A stretch of DNA of 64,000 nucleotides from Pedobacter glucosidilyticus (GCF_002483235.1 NZ_DLHN01000026.1:1989-65988); one strand, 5' to 3'; shown: positions 33,460-43,375, counted from the first letter of the stretch. Notes: generated by a model from the letters alone, not told the origin. Translations and numbers: made by a program.

Positions 33460-33472
33460 TTCCAATAATTCC

Positions 33473-35086
33473 ATGAAATCTTTAACGAAAAACTTTTTAT
33501 TCTTTTTTTCTGTTCTGCTGATTTTATTTCTTGGTTTTTTCCTGGGGACACAGTTCTCTATTGACAAAAATGGCAATGGTGTAATTGCTTTTGATTTTAG
33601 CAAAAGCAATAAAGTAAATCGCATTTTAAACCTTATCAGGAAAAACTATGTAGACTCTGTTAACATAGATTCTATGGAGAATTTAGCTATTCATGAAATT
33701 CTCAAAAATTTAGATCCACACTCTTTATACTTACCACCTGTACAAGCAAAAGCACAAACAGAAAATTTAGAAGGTAATTTTGAAGGGATAGGGATTGAAT
33801 ACTATTTACTGTCTGATACTTTGTTTGTAACACAAGTGAGGCCGCAAGGACCGGCAGAAAAAGCTGGTTTGCAAAAAGGAGATAAAATTATTGCCGTTAA
33901 CGGCGAGTATGTAACCGGAAAGGGTTTGTTGGCAGAAAATGTAATCAGTAAACTGAGAGGGAAAAAGGGCAGCAGGGTAAAAGTAACGGTTATTAGAAAC
34001 GGTAAAGGCAATATTCAGGAGTTAGAAATTGTTAGAGACCGCATTATCGTAAGCAGTATTGATGTTGCTTATTTGATGAATAAGCAAACAGGTTTTATTA
34101 AAATCAGCAAGTTTGGAGCCAATACCGATGAAGATTTTATTGCCGAATTAGAAAAACTCACCAAAAAAGGAATGAAAAATCTGATTTTGGATTTAAGAGG
34201 TAATGGTGGTGGTTATCTAACATCGGCTACAGCCTTGGCAGACCAATTTTTACCCGATGGAAAATTGATTGTTTATACCAAAGGTTTACACGAGCCCCGT
34301 ACAGATTACTTAGCCACTACTGATGGTTTATTTGAGAAAGGTCAGTTGGTAGTTTTAATAGATGAAGGAACAGCATCTGCCAGTGAAGTTGTGGCTGGGG
34401 CTATACAAGATTTGGATAGAGGTTACATCATAGGAAGAAGGTCTTTTGGTAAAGGCCTAGTACAAGAGCAGTTTTCTTTTGAAGATGGTTCTGCCATGAA
34501 TTTAACCGTAGCTCGATACTTTACACCATCAGGAAGATCTATCCAAAAATCTTATGATAAAGGTGTGGCTGATTATAAGGAAGAGCTTAAAAAACGTTTT
34601 GAGCGTGGCGAGTATGTTTCTATTGATAGCGCATTAAAAGATTCGGCTTTTGTAAAATCCAATAAACCTTATAAAACGGAAAAAGGTAGGTTGGTATATG
34701 GTGGTGGCGGTATCATGCCAGATTATTTTGTGCCTTTAGATACTTCTTATTATAATGCTTTTTATAAGCAGGTCTCAGAAGCTTCTATACTTCAGGAGTT
34801 TGTGTACAGAAATCTTATCTATCAAGATATTTTACCTTATAAAAACGCTTTCGAGTTTACCCAAAACTACAAGCTTAGTGATAATCACATCAAAAGCTTA
34901 ATCAAGTTTATTAAGAATAGAAATATCAAAGCAAAGCAAGAAGATATACTTAAAGCGATGCCTAAGTTTAAGAAAGATATCAAGGCGATATTAGCTCGTT
35001 ATTATTTCCAGGAAGAAGGCTTTTACCAAGTTGTTAATAATCAAGAACCTTATGTAAATAAGGCTTTAGAACTGCTGAATAAGTAA
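33473..35086 (+). CDS. Carboxy-terminal processing peptidase (S41 family)
   Basis: 537 residues. An N-terminal membrane anchor (FLFFFSVLLILFLGFFLG) places it in the periplasm. A PDZ domain follows (about residues 85-180; EGIGIEYYLL, PAEKAGLQKGDKIIAVNG), then the S41 catalytic domain with LDLRGNGGGYL, the serine in GTASASEVVAGAIQD and the lysine in RRSFGKGLVQ, a Ser-Lys dyad. Family members trim C-termini of periplasmic and outer-membrane proteins. The C-terminal approximately 130 residues (after GGGGIMPDYFVPLD) match the longer Bacteroidota form. Terminates close to a convergent lipoprotein gene. Confidence 0.93.
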   Translation: MKSLTKNFLFFFSVLLILFLGFFLGTQFSIDKNGNGVIAFDFSKSNKVNRILNLIRKNYVDSVNIDSMENLAIHEILKNLDPHSLYLPPVQAKAQTENLEGNFEGIGIEYYLLSDTLFVTQVRPQGPAEKAGLQKGDKIIAVNGEYVTGKGLLAENVISKLRGKKGSRVKVTVIRNGKGNIQELEIVRDRIIVSSIDVAYLMNKQTGFIKISKFGANTDEDFIAELEKLTKKGMKNLILDLRGNGGGYLTSATALADQFLPDGKLIVYTKGLHEPRTDYLATTDGLFEKGQLVVLIDEGTASASEVVAGAIQDLDRGYIIGRRSFGKGLVQEQFSFEDGSAMNLTVARYFTPSGRSIQKSYDKGVADYKEELKKRFERGEYVSIDSALKDSAFVKSNKPYKTEKGRLVYGGGGIMPDYFVPLDTSYYNAFYKQVSEASILQEFVYRNLIYQDILPYKNAFEFTQNYKLSDNHIKSLIKFIKNRNIKAKQEDILKAMPKFKKDIKAILARYYFQEEGFYQVVNNQEPYVNKALELLNK

Positions 35087-35092
35087 ATCTAT

Positions 35093-35296
35093 TTATTTTA
35101 CGATACTATCTGCGGTAGCAACAGAATCTGTAGCTACGTTGTCTAGTGCTAAAGAATCTTTTAAAGCATCTTGTAATAAAGAATCTGCTTTAGCCTGATT
35201 TAAGGAGTCTATTTGTTCATCTGTTTTAACTTCCTGATGACAAGCAGTACCTGCAAATCCAATAACTAAAGTAATTATCCAAAATAACTTTTTCAT
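35093..35296 (-). CDS. Small lipoprotein
   Basis: 67 residues. A lipobox GTAC (Cys19) follows a hydrophobic leader; the mature part is about 48 residues, very acidic, with repeats of DSL and DSVA (KADSLLQDALKDSLALDNVATDSVATADS). No known domain. Convergent with the S41 protease gene, six bases apart. Function unknown. Confidence 0.75.
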   Translation of the reverse strand: MKKLFWIITLVIGFAGTACHQEVKTDEQIDSLNQAKADSLLQDALKDSLALDNVATDSVATADSIVK

Positions 35297-35343
35297 CTAT
35301 TTTATCTTTTTTAAAAGCCCTAAGTGATAGTATACCTTTTATA

Positions 35344-35372
35344 TTTAGCATCATGTTTTTCATGATGCTAAA
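35344..35372. terminator. Perfect 12-base hairpin between der and the lipoprotein gene
   Basis: TTTAGCATCATG / CATGATGCTAAA with a 5-base loop, inside a weaker outer stem (AAAGCC-TAA / TTTAGG-CTTT). It lies 19 bases after the der stop (minus strand). There is no good T-run right after the inner stem, so it may be a processing or stability hairpin and not a classical terminator. Confidence 0.55.
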
Positions 35373-35390
35373 CTTTAGGCTTTATGTTGA

Positions 35391-36692
35391 TTATTTTTGT
35401 CTAAAGAATATTTGAATAGGAACACCAGAAAAATCAAAATGTTCTCTCAATTTATTCTCCACAAATCTTTTGTAAGGTTCTTTAATGTATTGTGGTAAAT
35501 TACAGAAAAAGGCAAACATTGGTGATGAAGCATTAATCTGTGTGATGTATTTAATCTTGATGTGTTTACCCTTTATAGCCGGTGGAGGTGTTTTTTCTAT
35601 AATAGGTAATAAAATATCATTCAGTTTAGAAGTAGGTATTTTCTTGGTTTTATTTTCAAAAACCTTCACTGCTGCTTCTACTGTTTTAAATATCCTTTGT
35701 TTTTCTGTTACCGATGTAAAGATGATAGGAATGTCTGTAAAAGGAGCTATTTTTTCGTGAATTTTAGCTTCAAAAGCCTTTGCTGTTTTATGGTCTTTTT
35801 CTATCACATCCCATTTATTAATCACCAATACCAAGCCTTTTTTGTTTTTCTCGGCTAAATGGAAAATATTAATATCCTGAGATTCTATACCTTCTGCAGC
35901 ATCAATCATTAAAATGACAACATCGGCTTCTTCTAAAGCTTTAATGGTTCTCATTACCGAGTAAAACTCGATATTCTCTCTAACCTTGGTTTTTTTACGC
36001 AATCCGGCAGTGTCTATCAACATAAACTCATGTCCAAATTGGTTGTAATGGATATGTATCGAGTCTCTGGTTGTACCAGCAATATCGGTCACAATGTTTC
36101 TGTCTTTACCAATTAAAGCATTAATCATAGATGATTTACCTACGTTTGGCCTGCCTACAATGGCAAATTTTGGTAAGCTATCGCTTTCTTCAATATCGTC
36201 TTCCAGGTGTTTAGCAACTTCGTCTAATAAATCTCCGGTACCAGAGCCAGACATAGAAGAAATACAATAAATTTCGCCTAAACCAAAGCTGTAAAACTCG
36301 GTAGCGTCTGATTGTAGTTGGTAATTATCAACCTTATTTACAGCAACCAAAACAGGTTTATTGCTTTTACGTAAAACGCTTGCAATTTCATCATCTAAAT
36401 CTGTAATGCCTGTGGTAACATCAACCATAAAAATAATAACGGTTGCTTCCTCAATAGCAATTAAGACCTGCTCGCGTATGGCAGCTTCAAATACATCCTC
36501 AGAGTTTGCTACATAACCTCCGGTATCTATAACAGTAAAGTTTTTATTGGTCCATTCTGCAAGGCCATAATGGCGGTCTCTGGTTACGCCGCTCATATCA
36601 TCAACTATGGCTTTGCGGGTTTCTGTTAGCCTATTGTATAAAGTTGATTTTCCCACGTTCGGTCTCCCGACGATCGCTACTATATTACTCAT
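35391..36692 (-). CDS. der: Ribosome-assembly GTPase Der (EngA)
   Basis: 433 residues, typical length. Two GTPase domains in tandem: the first with GRPNVGKSTLYN (residue 8 on), DTGGY and NKVD; the second with GRPNVGKSSMIN (about 182), DTAGLR and NKWD. The C-terminal KH-like domain ends with VPIQIFFRQK. Der is needed for maturation of the 50S ribosomal subunit. It is a single gene on the minus strand, divergent from the S8 protease gene. No promoter could be assigned. Confidence 0.97.
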   Translation of the reverse strand: MSNIVAIVGRPNVGKSTLYNRLTETRKAIVDDMSGVTRDRHYGLAEWTNKNFTVIDTGGYVANSEDVFEAAIREQVLIAIEEATVIIFMVDVTTGITDLDDEIASVLRKSNKPVLVAVNKVDNYQLQSDATEFYSFGLGEIYCISSMSGSGTGDLLDEVAKHLEDDIEESDSLPKFAIVGRPNVGKSSMINALIGKDRNIVTDIAGTTRDSIHIHYNQFGHEFMLIDTAGLRKKTKVRENIEFYSVMRTIKALEEADVVILMIDAAEGIESQDINIFHLAEKNKKGLVLVINKWDVIEKDHKTAKAFEAKIHEKIAPFTDIPIIFTSVTEKQRIFKTVEAAVKVFENKTKKIPTSKLNDILLPIIEKTPPPAIKGKHIKIKYITQINASSPMFAFFCNLPQYIKEPYKRFVENKLREHFDFSGVPIQIFFRQK

Positions 36693-36940
36693 ATCTGATT
36701 GTTTTTCCCAGCCTTATCTTGCCGGCATAATTTTTTAATGGGGCAAAGGTAGCTAAAAAATCCCGAACGCCGCTGAGGCACCTTGCTTATACCCTTGGTT
36801 TTAAGTCTTATCTTAATTATTAAAGCCCATAATAGTAACAATTTTGCTGTATGGTGTAATTTTAAGCGAGATTAATAGTTTAAATAAAAATTTAAAAACA
36901 TATTCGTTATTTTTCCGAAATCTAAAAATTAAAATCATAT

Positions 36941-38545
36941 ATGAGAACTATAAAAAGGCAGGTGATGAAGACGATAGGATTACTGGCGCTGTTAGTAATG
37001 CCGGCCTTTCTTCAAGCACAAAAGACAGAAAAAACAGACTGGTACAACAAAGATTTACAAAAAGATGGCTCTTTTGGGATAAGTGCAGACAAAGCTTATC
37101 AGGAAATTTTGAAAGGTAAAAAATCTACCCCGGTAATTGTAGCTGTTTTAGACGGTGGAGTAGATACTACCCATGAAGATTTAAAGTCTGTCTTATGGCA
37201 AAATAAATTAGAAATAGCAGGTAATGGTATAGATGATGACAAAAATGGCTATGCCGATGATTTGCGTGGGTGGAATTTTATGGGTTCTGCTAAAGGAAAT
37301 GTAGAGTTTGACAATATGGAGTTGGTAAGGGTTTTATTAAGGGATATGGAGAAATTTGATGGAAAAGACTCTAACCAAGTACGTAAAGCAGAATTACCGG
37401 CTTTAAGGGCTTATCAAAAGAACCTGAGTATTTATAATCAAAAAAAGCGTAAAGCAGAGCAAGAGTATTTTATGCTATACTCTGTAAAGAAAACCGTTGA
37501 TTCTCTAATAGCCTTTACAGGTAAAGAAAAGCCAACTTTAGAAGATTTTAAAGCTGTAAATCCCACTTCTAAACAGCAAGAACAAATCAAAAAACTCATC
37601 CTGATTAATATGAAGGCTAGTAAAAGTGATGACTTTCAGGATTTTTATGAGCAAGAGTTAGCTAAAGGTGTAAAATATTATTACGAGCAATTGTATTATC
37701 ACCTCAATATGGCTTATAATTCTAGAACCATTGTAGGTGATAATTATCAAAATAGCTACGAAAAAAGCTATGGTAATTTAGATGTGATGGGCCCCGATGC
37801 TGAGCATGGAAGCCATGTAGCCGGTATTATTGCTGCCGATAGAACTAACAATAAAGGCATTAGAGGCGTTGCAGATCATGTAAGTATTTTGGCTGTAAGA
37901 ACAGTGCCTAATGGAGATGAAAGAGATAAAGATGTAGCTAACAGCATTATTTATGCTGTAGACAATGGCGCAAAAGTTATCAATATGAGTTTTGGTAAAA
38001 CCCATAGCTGGGATAAAGAAGCGGTAGATAAAGCGGTACAATATGCCATGAAAAAAGATGTTTTACTGGTACATGCTGCTGGTAATGATAATAAAAATCT
38101 CGATTTAGAACGTGTATACCCTAACAGGTTTTTTGGTAACGGTAAAACTGCCCAAGCATGGATAGAAGTTGGTGCTTCTGATGCTAAAAATGATAAAACC
38201 TTAAAAGCCAGTTTTTCTAATTATGGTAAAACAACCGTTGATGTTTTTGCACCTGGTGTTGATATCAATTCTACCGTACCGGGCTCTTTATACAAAGCAA
38301 ATAGTGGTACCAGCATGGCGGCACCTGTAGTAAGTGGTTTAGCGGCTTTAATAAGATCTTATTATCCTTCCCTAACAGCTGTACAGGTTAAAGATATCAT
38401 CATGAAATCTGTGGTAAAAGTTAATCAGGATGTAGAATTTTTAGTTGACGGGAAAAAAGTAAAAATGCCTTTTGCTGATTTAAGTATTTCTGGTGGAATT
38501 GTTAATGCTTATCAAGCCTTGAAATTGGCTGAGACTTATAAATAG
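36941..38545 (+). CDS. Subtilisin-like serine protease (S8 family)
   Basis: 534 residues; ATG 36941 and ATG 36965 are both possible, the second giving the cleaner signal peptide (MKTIGLLALLVMPAFLQAQ). Catalytic triad: Asp in VAVLDGGVDTTHED, His in EHGSHVAGI, Ser in NSGTSMAAPVVSG. Between Asp and His lies an insertion of about 160 residues, rich in Lys and Glu, much longer than in subtilisin and shared with some Bacteroidota S8 proteases. No type IX sorting domain is seen at the C-terminus, so it is probably periplasmic or in the outer envelope. A terminator follows 23 bases after the stop. Confidence 0.92.
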   Translation: MRTIKRQVMKTIGLLALLVMPAFLQAQKTEKTDWYNKDLQKDGSFGISADKAYQEILKGKKSTPVIVAVLDGGVDTTHEDLKSVLWQNKLEIAGNGIDDDKNGYADDLRGWNFMGSAKGNVEFDNMELVRVLLRDMEKFDGKDSNQVRKAELPALRAYQKNLSIYNQKKRKAEQEYFMLYSVKKTVDSLIAFTGKEKPTLEDFKAVNPTSKQQEQIKKLILINMKASKSDDFQDFYEQELAKGVKYYYEQLYYHLNMAYNSRTIVGDNYQNSYEKSYGNLDVMGPDAEHGSHVAGIIAADRTNNKGIRGVADHVSILAVRTVPNGDERDKDVANSIIYAVDNGAKVINMSFGKTHSWDKEAVDKAVQYAMKKDVLLVHAAGNDNKNLDLERVYPNRFFGNGKTAQAWIEVGASDAKNDKTLKASFSNYGKTTVDVFAPGVDINSTVPGSLYKANSGTSMAAPVVSGLAALIRSYYPSLTAVQVKDIIMKSVVKVNQDVEFLVDGKKVKMPFADLSISGGIVNAYQALKLAETYK

Positions 38546-38568
38546 GCTTCATAATTTAACAAATGATT

Positions 38569-38615
38569 AAACCCAAGAATAGAAGATGTTTGCACTTTCA
38601 GATTCTTGGGTTTTA
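38569..38615 (+). terminator. Terminator of the S8 protease gene
   Basis: AAACCCAAGAAT pairs with ATTCTTGGGTTT over a 21-base loop, followed by T-rich DNA. Confidence 0.75.
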
Positions 38616-38686
38616 TTATAAATAGAAAGATGTTTTTAGAGCGCAGCGCAGCCAGAGATATAAATTTTACACAGATTAAGTACTTT

Positions 38687-39163
38687 TTAATGTTCTATTT
38701 TTGGAAAGTCTGTATAGTCTTTGATATACTTTGTGAAATCTTGTCCAGAACACTCCACTTTCCCTTTATGATAAGAAAAATAAAATGTGATGTTTCCTTT
38801 TGCTTCTGAACCTACTTTGTTATTTTCAAAATGGTCAGGTAAATAATCTTGTCTAACTATAACAGGTTTTGACCACTCATCATTATGCCTAACAAGAAAT
38901 ATATAGTGAACCAAAATATTAGAAATATTACGCAGATTTTTAACAGAGACACTGAATTGTCCGCTAAAACTCCCTTGTCTTACTGTAGAAGTTGAAGTTT
39001 TAACTTGAACTCGTCTTAATGTGCCATTGTCGTCTTGAACAACAAAAATATCATCTCCAATATCAACCTCTGGAATGGCAACATTCCATCCCAACATTAG
39101 AAACTCCGACATTACATTTAGGTGTCCAGCCTTACCTAAGTATTGATTAAATTTTTTCGTCAC
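38687..39163 (-). CDS. Putative PD-(D/E)XK nuclease-like protein
   Basis: 158 residues. GKAGHLNVMSEFLMLGWN, EVDIGDDIFVVQ and RRVQVKTSTS fit the order of a PD-(D/E)XK fold: a helix with Glu, an Asp in GDD-type strand, then Q-x-K at the end of the next strand. Proteins with this pattern are restriction- or repair-like nucleases of unknown substrate, and some are misannotated as intron-related. The gene overlaps the end of the upstream gene by 17 bases, so the two act together. It lies in a patch between two core genes and may be a recent insert. Placement in the fold is from motifs only. Confidence 0.65.
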   Translation of the reverse strand: MTKKFNQYLGKAGHLNVMSEFLMLGWNVAIPEVDIGDDIFVVQDDNGTLRRVQVKTSTSTVRQGSFSGQFSVSVKNLRNISNILVHYIFLVRHNDEWSKPVIVRQDYLPDHFENNKVGSEAKGNITFYFSYHKGKVECSGQDFTKYIKDYTDFPKIEH

Positions 39164-39452
39164 GAGGTGTTAATTTATGTAAGATCTTTCCTGTTTGTGT
39201 GTCAATGAACAAAATTTCACCAAATTGATTTAAATCGTTTTCATTGTCAACGCCCAACAAAGCTGGATAAATATGGCTTTCAAGCTTACTTACATAAAAT
39301 TCAAAATCGCTTTTTGTGTCATACCCAACGAAAATATTATTAGCTGGATAGGCATTAGGAAAAAGTCTTTTAATTAAATCTCGAATGGATGGTGTAATAC
39401 TAAATGAGTATCCATCCATTTGCTTATTTACATTTATTTTGATTGCTTCCAT
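39147..39452 (-). CDS. Hypothetical protein, partner of the nuclease-like gene
   Basis: 101 residues from ATG 39452 (MEAIKINVNKQMDGYS); the in-frame extension to 39524 is hydrophobic and aromatic in a way unlike the rest and is disfavoured. The protein has patches SITPSIRDLIKRLFPNAYP and FIDTQTGKILHKLTPRDEKI but no known motif, and is soluble. The downstream nuclease-like gene overlaps it by 17 bases. Function unknown; a two-gene nuclease and partner unit is possible. Confidence 0.7.
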   Translation of the reverse strand: MEAIKINVNKQMDGYSFSITPSIRDLIKRLFPNAYPANNIFVGYDTKSDFEFYVSKLESHIYPALLGVDNENDLNQFGEILFIDTQTGKILHKLTPRDEKI

Positions 39453-39669
39453 GGTCAAAAAGTATTGTGTGTTAAAGATAAGAAAATTATAACTGAAATG
39501 AGGTTTCGCTAGCATTAAAGGCAATTGTTCTTTTTTGTATTCAGCTAGGGTTTAATACAATATCCTATCTCATACAATTCCTTTAATTAATCAGTATATC
39601 GAAGTTTTATGATTTCTATTTTTTTAGCTTAAAACCTTACTTTTACTATTCATAAGTACAAGAAGATAG

Positions 39670-41355
39670 ATGTTAAGAAGAGTATGGTTTTTATTACTGC
39701 TTACTGTCCAATTACAGGCACAGGAAAAACCTTATCAACTTAAATTATCAGGATTTCCTGAGAAACATCAATCCCGTTTAGCAGATGCTTATGCAGACTC
39801 TTTAAGTACCATTAAGGCTGTAAATACGGTTATCAATCAATTACAGTTTAAAGGTTATTTTAACGCATCAGTTTTAAAATATTATTGGGATAATAAAGTG
39901 TTGCATGTTACCATGGAAGCAGGTAAGCCCTATCAAATGGCAAACTTAAGTAATGGTAATATACAGCCACAAGTTTTAGCAGAGATTAAATTTAGAGAAA
40001 AATTTTATCAGGACGAACTTTGGGATATTGGTCAGATAAATTCGGTTAAGGATGATATATTAAATTGGTACGAAAATCATGGTTATCCTTTTGCACAGGT
40101 TTGGTTAGATAGTATCAGCATCCAAAAGGAAAAAATAAGTGCAAAACTTTTTAGCATTCCAGGTACGAAAATTACCATTGACACCTTAAGGTTGGTAGGT
40201 TCTGCAAAAATTAATCCTAAGTATTTACATGCTTATCTGGGGTTTAAAGAAGGCGATTCTTATGATGAAACAAAAGTTATCAATATAGATAAACGCTTAC
40301 AAGATTTATCTTTTGCCAAACAAGTTAAAGCTACAGAAATAATTTTTTCTGACGAATACGCTAAAATTAACATATTCTTAGATAAAGAGAATGCTAACCA
40401 ATTTGATGGCGTTATTGGTTTCTTACCTAACAATACAACTGGTAAATTACAATTGACAGGAGATTTTAAGCTTAAATTACAGAATGCTTTTAAGCGTGGG
40501 GAGTTGCTAAACTTTAATTATCGCGGTTTACCGGCTCAATCTCAAGAACTTAATTTAAGCTTTGATTATCCCTACCTCTTAAATACTCAAATCGGTATAT
40601 TTTCTAATATATCTTTTTTTAAGAGAGACAGCAGTTTTCTAAATCTTAATGCTCGTTTAGGTTTTGCTTATCAATATCAACTTGATAAAAGCTTTGGTTT
40701 TTTTGTAGAAAGTTTTACAGGCAATCAAGTTGCTAATGGGCTTAATCAAACTACCAATACAGCAGGAAATATCCGTACCATTTATTATGGTCTAGAAACA
40801 AATATCCAAAGCTTAAATAACAACATTATACCAACTAAAGGGTATAAAGTTTATTTAAACTTTGGCGCTGGTAAAAGAAATTTATCATCAGATACAATTC
40901 CTGTTAATGGGCGTAGTCAGTTCAAAATTCAGGCTGATTTAAATTATTATATTTATTTAAGTAAGCGGTCAAATATTTACCTGCATAACCAAAGTGCGTT
41001 TATAAGTGGTGATAATTTATTTGAGAATGAGCTTTTTAGAATAGGTGGCATTAAAACTTTTAGAGGTTTTGATGAGCAATCATTATTAGCAAGTACTTAT
41101 AGTATTCAAACTTTTGAGTATAGATTTTTTTTAGAGCAGCGCTCTTTCTTGAATCTGTTTTATGAACAAGCTTATCTTCAATCAAATATCAATGCAAATC
41201 AACTAAAAGATTACCCATTTAGTTTTGGTGCAGGTTTTACTTTTCAAACTAAAGCGGGTATTGTATCTTTAAATTACGCTTTAGGGAAACAACAAAATAA
41301 TCTTTTAAATTTGCAGAGAGGTAAAATCCATTTCGGTATTGTAAGTTATTTTTAA
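39670..41355 (+). CDS. Omp85/BamA-type outer-membrane protein
   Basis: 561 residues. Signal peptide (MLRRVWFLLLLTVQLQA), then about 210 residues with POTRA-like folds (QLQFKGYFNAS, WYENHGYPFAQVWLDS, IDTLRLVGSAKINPKYLHAYLGFKEGDSYDETK), and a beta-barrel that carries FRGF in GGIKTFRGFDE, the conserved loop motif of the Omp85 superfamily, and ends in a C-terminal Phe. BamA itself is longer with five POTRA domains, so this is a shorter BamA/TamA-like protein whose clients are unknown. The stop overlaps the next start (TAATG), hence co-translation with the DUF4271 gene. Confidence 0.85.
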   Translation: MLRRVWFLLLLTVQLQAQEKPYQLKLSGFPEKHQSRLADAYADSLSTIKAVNTVINQLQFKGYFNASVLKYYWDNKVLHVTMEAGKPYQMANLSNGNIQPQVLAEIKFREKFYQDELWDIGQINSVKDDILNWYENHGYPFAQVWLDSISIQKEKISAKLFSIPGTKITIDTLRLVGSAKINPKYLHAYLGFKEGDSYDETKVINIDKRLQDLSFAKQVKATEIIFSDEYAKINIFLDKENANQFDGVIGFLPNNTTGKLQLTGDFKLKLQNAFKRGELLNFNYRGLPAQSQELNLSFDYPYLLNTQIGIFSNISFFKRDSSFLNLNARLGFAYQYQLDKSFGFFVESFTGNQVANGLNQTTNTAGNIRTIYYGLETNIQSLNNNIIPTKGYKVYLNFGAGKRNLSSDTIPVNGRSQFKIQADLNYYIYLSKRSNIYLHNQSAFISGDNLFENELFRIGGIKTFRGFDEQSLLASTYSIQTFEYRFFLEQRSFLNLFYEQAYLQSNINANQLKDYPFSFGAGFTFQTKAGIVSLNYALGKQQNNLLNLQRGKIHFGIVSYF

Positions 41356-42323
41356 TGTTGAAGTTTAGCTGTGTTTTTGTATGGTGTTTATGTTTAGCGT
41401 TTACGGTTCAGGGTAAGTTATCACAAGATAGTTTATCAAAAAAAACAGATAGCCTTAAAATAGCACAGTTTCAAAACTGGCGTCTTCAAGAAGCTCTGCT
41501 TAAAGCGCAACAAGCTAAAATAAGAGACTCTATTACGTGGTATTATTTAAATCCAAACCCCAAACGCGAAAATCTTTTTGTGCAGCAAATGCTCAAGAAA
41601 TATGTGATAGCAGATTTGTATACCCATATTTTTGATGCAAAAAAATCAAAGAACGCAATATACGGCGTGGGTAAAACTATAACCAAGCTACATTACTGGG
41701 TTCTTTTTGTGATGCTAGGCTTATTGCTCTTATTTGCACTTTTAAAAAGGATATTTAGTAAAGAAACCGAGATGGTTTTCTCTGCTTTTTATGACAATAG
41801 AATACTGGCGCAAATAAATAAAGAAGAAAATATCTTTACTTCTTGGTTTTTCTTATTCTCTTACTTGCTCTATTCGTTAATTACAGGGTTATTTTTATAC
41901 CTATTTATCGCTACACAAGGTACAGGCGTTTCTTTAACAGGCTTTTCGTTATTTTTAAGTGTCTCTTTTTATTTAGGTCTTTTTCTTGGTGTTAAAATAT
42001 TGCTACTCAGGTTTATTGGGTTTGTTTTTGAGTTGGGTAAATTAGTGAGAGAATATGTTCATATCATTTACATTACTTTTTTTAATGTGGCCATACTATT
42101 TATTCCGCTCACGATCATTCTTATTTTAACGGTATATAAAGACAGTAATTGGATATTAGGTATTGCCGCAATGCTATTAAGCATCATTTTAATCGCTCAA
42201 TTTTCAAGATTAGTAGTTCAAATCTTATCTAATTACAAACTTTCAAAGTTTTATTTAATTCTTTATCTTTGCGCCTTTGAAATTTGTCCAGTTTTAATCG
42301 TCATTAAGGCACTCAATATATAA
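41355..42323 (+). CDS. DUF4271 family inner-membrane protein
   Basis: 322 residues. An N-terminal signal-like segment is followed by an Arg/Gln-rich linker and about seven membrane segments (WVLFVMLGLLLLFALLK; FFLFSYLLYSLITGLFLYLF; and others). The combination of such a protein immediately before hemD is a recurrent Bacteroidota arrangement and the basis for the DUF4271 name. It starts on the last base of the previous stop codon and ends 10 bases before hemD. Function is unknown. Confidence 0.8.
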   Translation: MLKFSCVFVWCLCLAFTVQGKLSQDSLSKKTDSLKIAQFQNWRLQEALLKAQQAKIRDSITWYYLNPNPKRENLFVQQMLKKYVIADLYTHIFDAKKSKNAIYGVGKTITKLHYWVLFVMLGLLLLFALLKRIFSKETEMVFSAFYDNRILAQINKEENIFTSWFFLFSYLLYSLITGLFLYLFIATQGTGVSLTGFSLFLSVSFYLGLFLGVKILLLRFIGFVFELGKLVREYVHIIYITFFNVAILFIPLTIILILTVYKDSNWILGIAAMLLSIILIAQFSRLVVQILSNYKLSKFYLILYLCAFEICPVLIVIKALNI

Positions 42324-42333
42324 AAGGAAGTTT

Positions 42334-43101
42334 ATGCAATCTCAATTGGAAGACAGAAAGAAGAAGGTAAAAAGCATATTAGTTACTTTACCCGAGCCAG
42401 AGAGCAAAAAATCACCGTATTTTGATTTAGCAACTACTTTGAATTTAAAGATTGATTTTAGATCTTTTATCCATGTTGAAGGTGTTCCGGCAAAAGAAGT
42501 TAGAAAAGATAAAGTAAACCTTCCGGATTTTTCTGCTGTTATTCTTACCAGTAAAAATGCAGCCGATCATTTTTTTAGAGTTTGCGAAGAAATGAGGTAT
42601 GAAGTACCTGCAGATTTAAAATATTTTTGTATATCAGAATCTATAGCACTTTATCTTCAAAAATATATACAATACAGAAAGCGAAAAATCTTTTTTGGCA
42701 AGCAAACACCAAAAGATTTGGCTGATGTACTTAAAAAACATAGTGGAGAAAAATTCTTGTACCCTTGTTCGGATGTTGCTGCAGAAGCAACCGAGGTTTT
42801 TTTAAGGTCTCAGGGGATTGATTTTACACCTGCCGTTTTATTTAAAACTGTGGTGTCAGATTTATCAGATTTGGCTGAGGTATATTACGATATTCTTGTT
42901 TTCTTTAGTCCTTCTAGTGTGCAATCATTGTTTACAAATTTCCCCAATTTTCAGCAAAATAATACTCGTATTGCCGCATTTGGTGCTACCACGCAAAAAG
43001 CAATATTAGATGCTGGTTTAATACTAGATATTGCCGCTCCAACACCACAGGCCCCATCTATGACCATGGCTATAGAACAATACATCAAGTCTTTAAAATA
43101 G
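42334..43101 (+). CDS. hemD: Uroporphyrinogen-III synthase family protein
   Basis: 255 residues. The two-lobed HemD fold is suggested by VKSILVTLPEPE at the start, VILTSKNAADHFFRVCEE, FGKQTPKDLADVLKKHSGEKFLYPCSD and FFSPSSVQSLFTNFPNF, then IAAFGATTQKAI and APSMTMAIEQYI. HemD closes the tetrapyrrole ring with inversion of ring D. Bacteroidota members of this branch are divergent, so the enzyme call is by family and not by proven catalysis. A 274-base gap holding no recognisable promoter separates it from gldK. Confidence 0.88.
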   Translation: MQSQLEDRKKKVKSILVTLPEPESKKSPYFDLATTLNLKIDFRSFIHVEGVPAKEVRKDKVNLPDFSAVILTSKNAADHFFRVCEEMRYEVPADLKYFCISESIALYLQKYIQYRKRKIFFGKQTPKDLADVLKKHSGEKFLYPCSDVAAEATEVFLRSQGIDFTPAVLFKTVVSDLSDLAEVYYDILVFFSPSSVQSLFTNFPNFQQNNTRIAAFGATTQKAILDAGLILDIAAPTPQAPSMTMAIEQYIKSLK

Positions 43102-43375
43102 GATGGACTAAATTTTGATACCTACCCAAACAATAAAAGTGGTTACGTTTTTTTGAAACTTTATACTAATAGCGCCGTAATACGGTACTAAAAGCATTCA
43201 AAGCTAGGCAGAAAATAGGTTAAGAATACTTAAGAAAGTCTTTTTTGACTTTATCTATAGCGTTATTTATTTGACAATAAAATGTTTTAAATAATTTTTT
43301 ATTTTCAAATGGCTAATTTCTGTATATTAGAAACGTTTTTTGTAGCATTAAAAAAGAAAATAGAAGAAAACACGT

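Noticed and set aside
36844..37119. Plus-strand ORF of 91 codons before and into the S8 protease gene
   Set aside because: It overlaps the start of the protease gene in another frame, and the protease frame has the family motifs.
38606..38809. Plus-strand ORF of 67 codons
   Set aside because: It overlaps the end of the nuclease-like gene on the other strand and has no homologous features.
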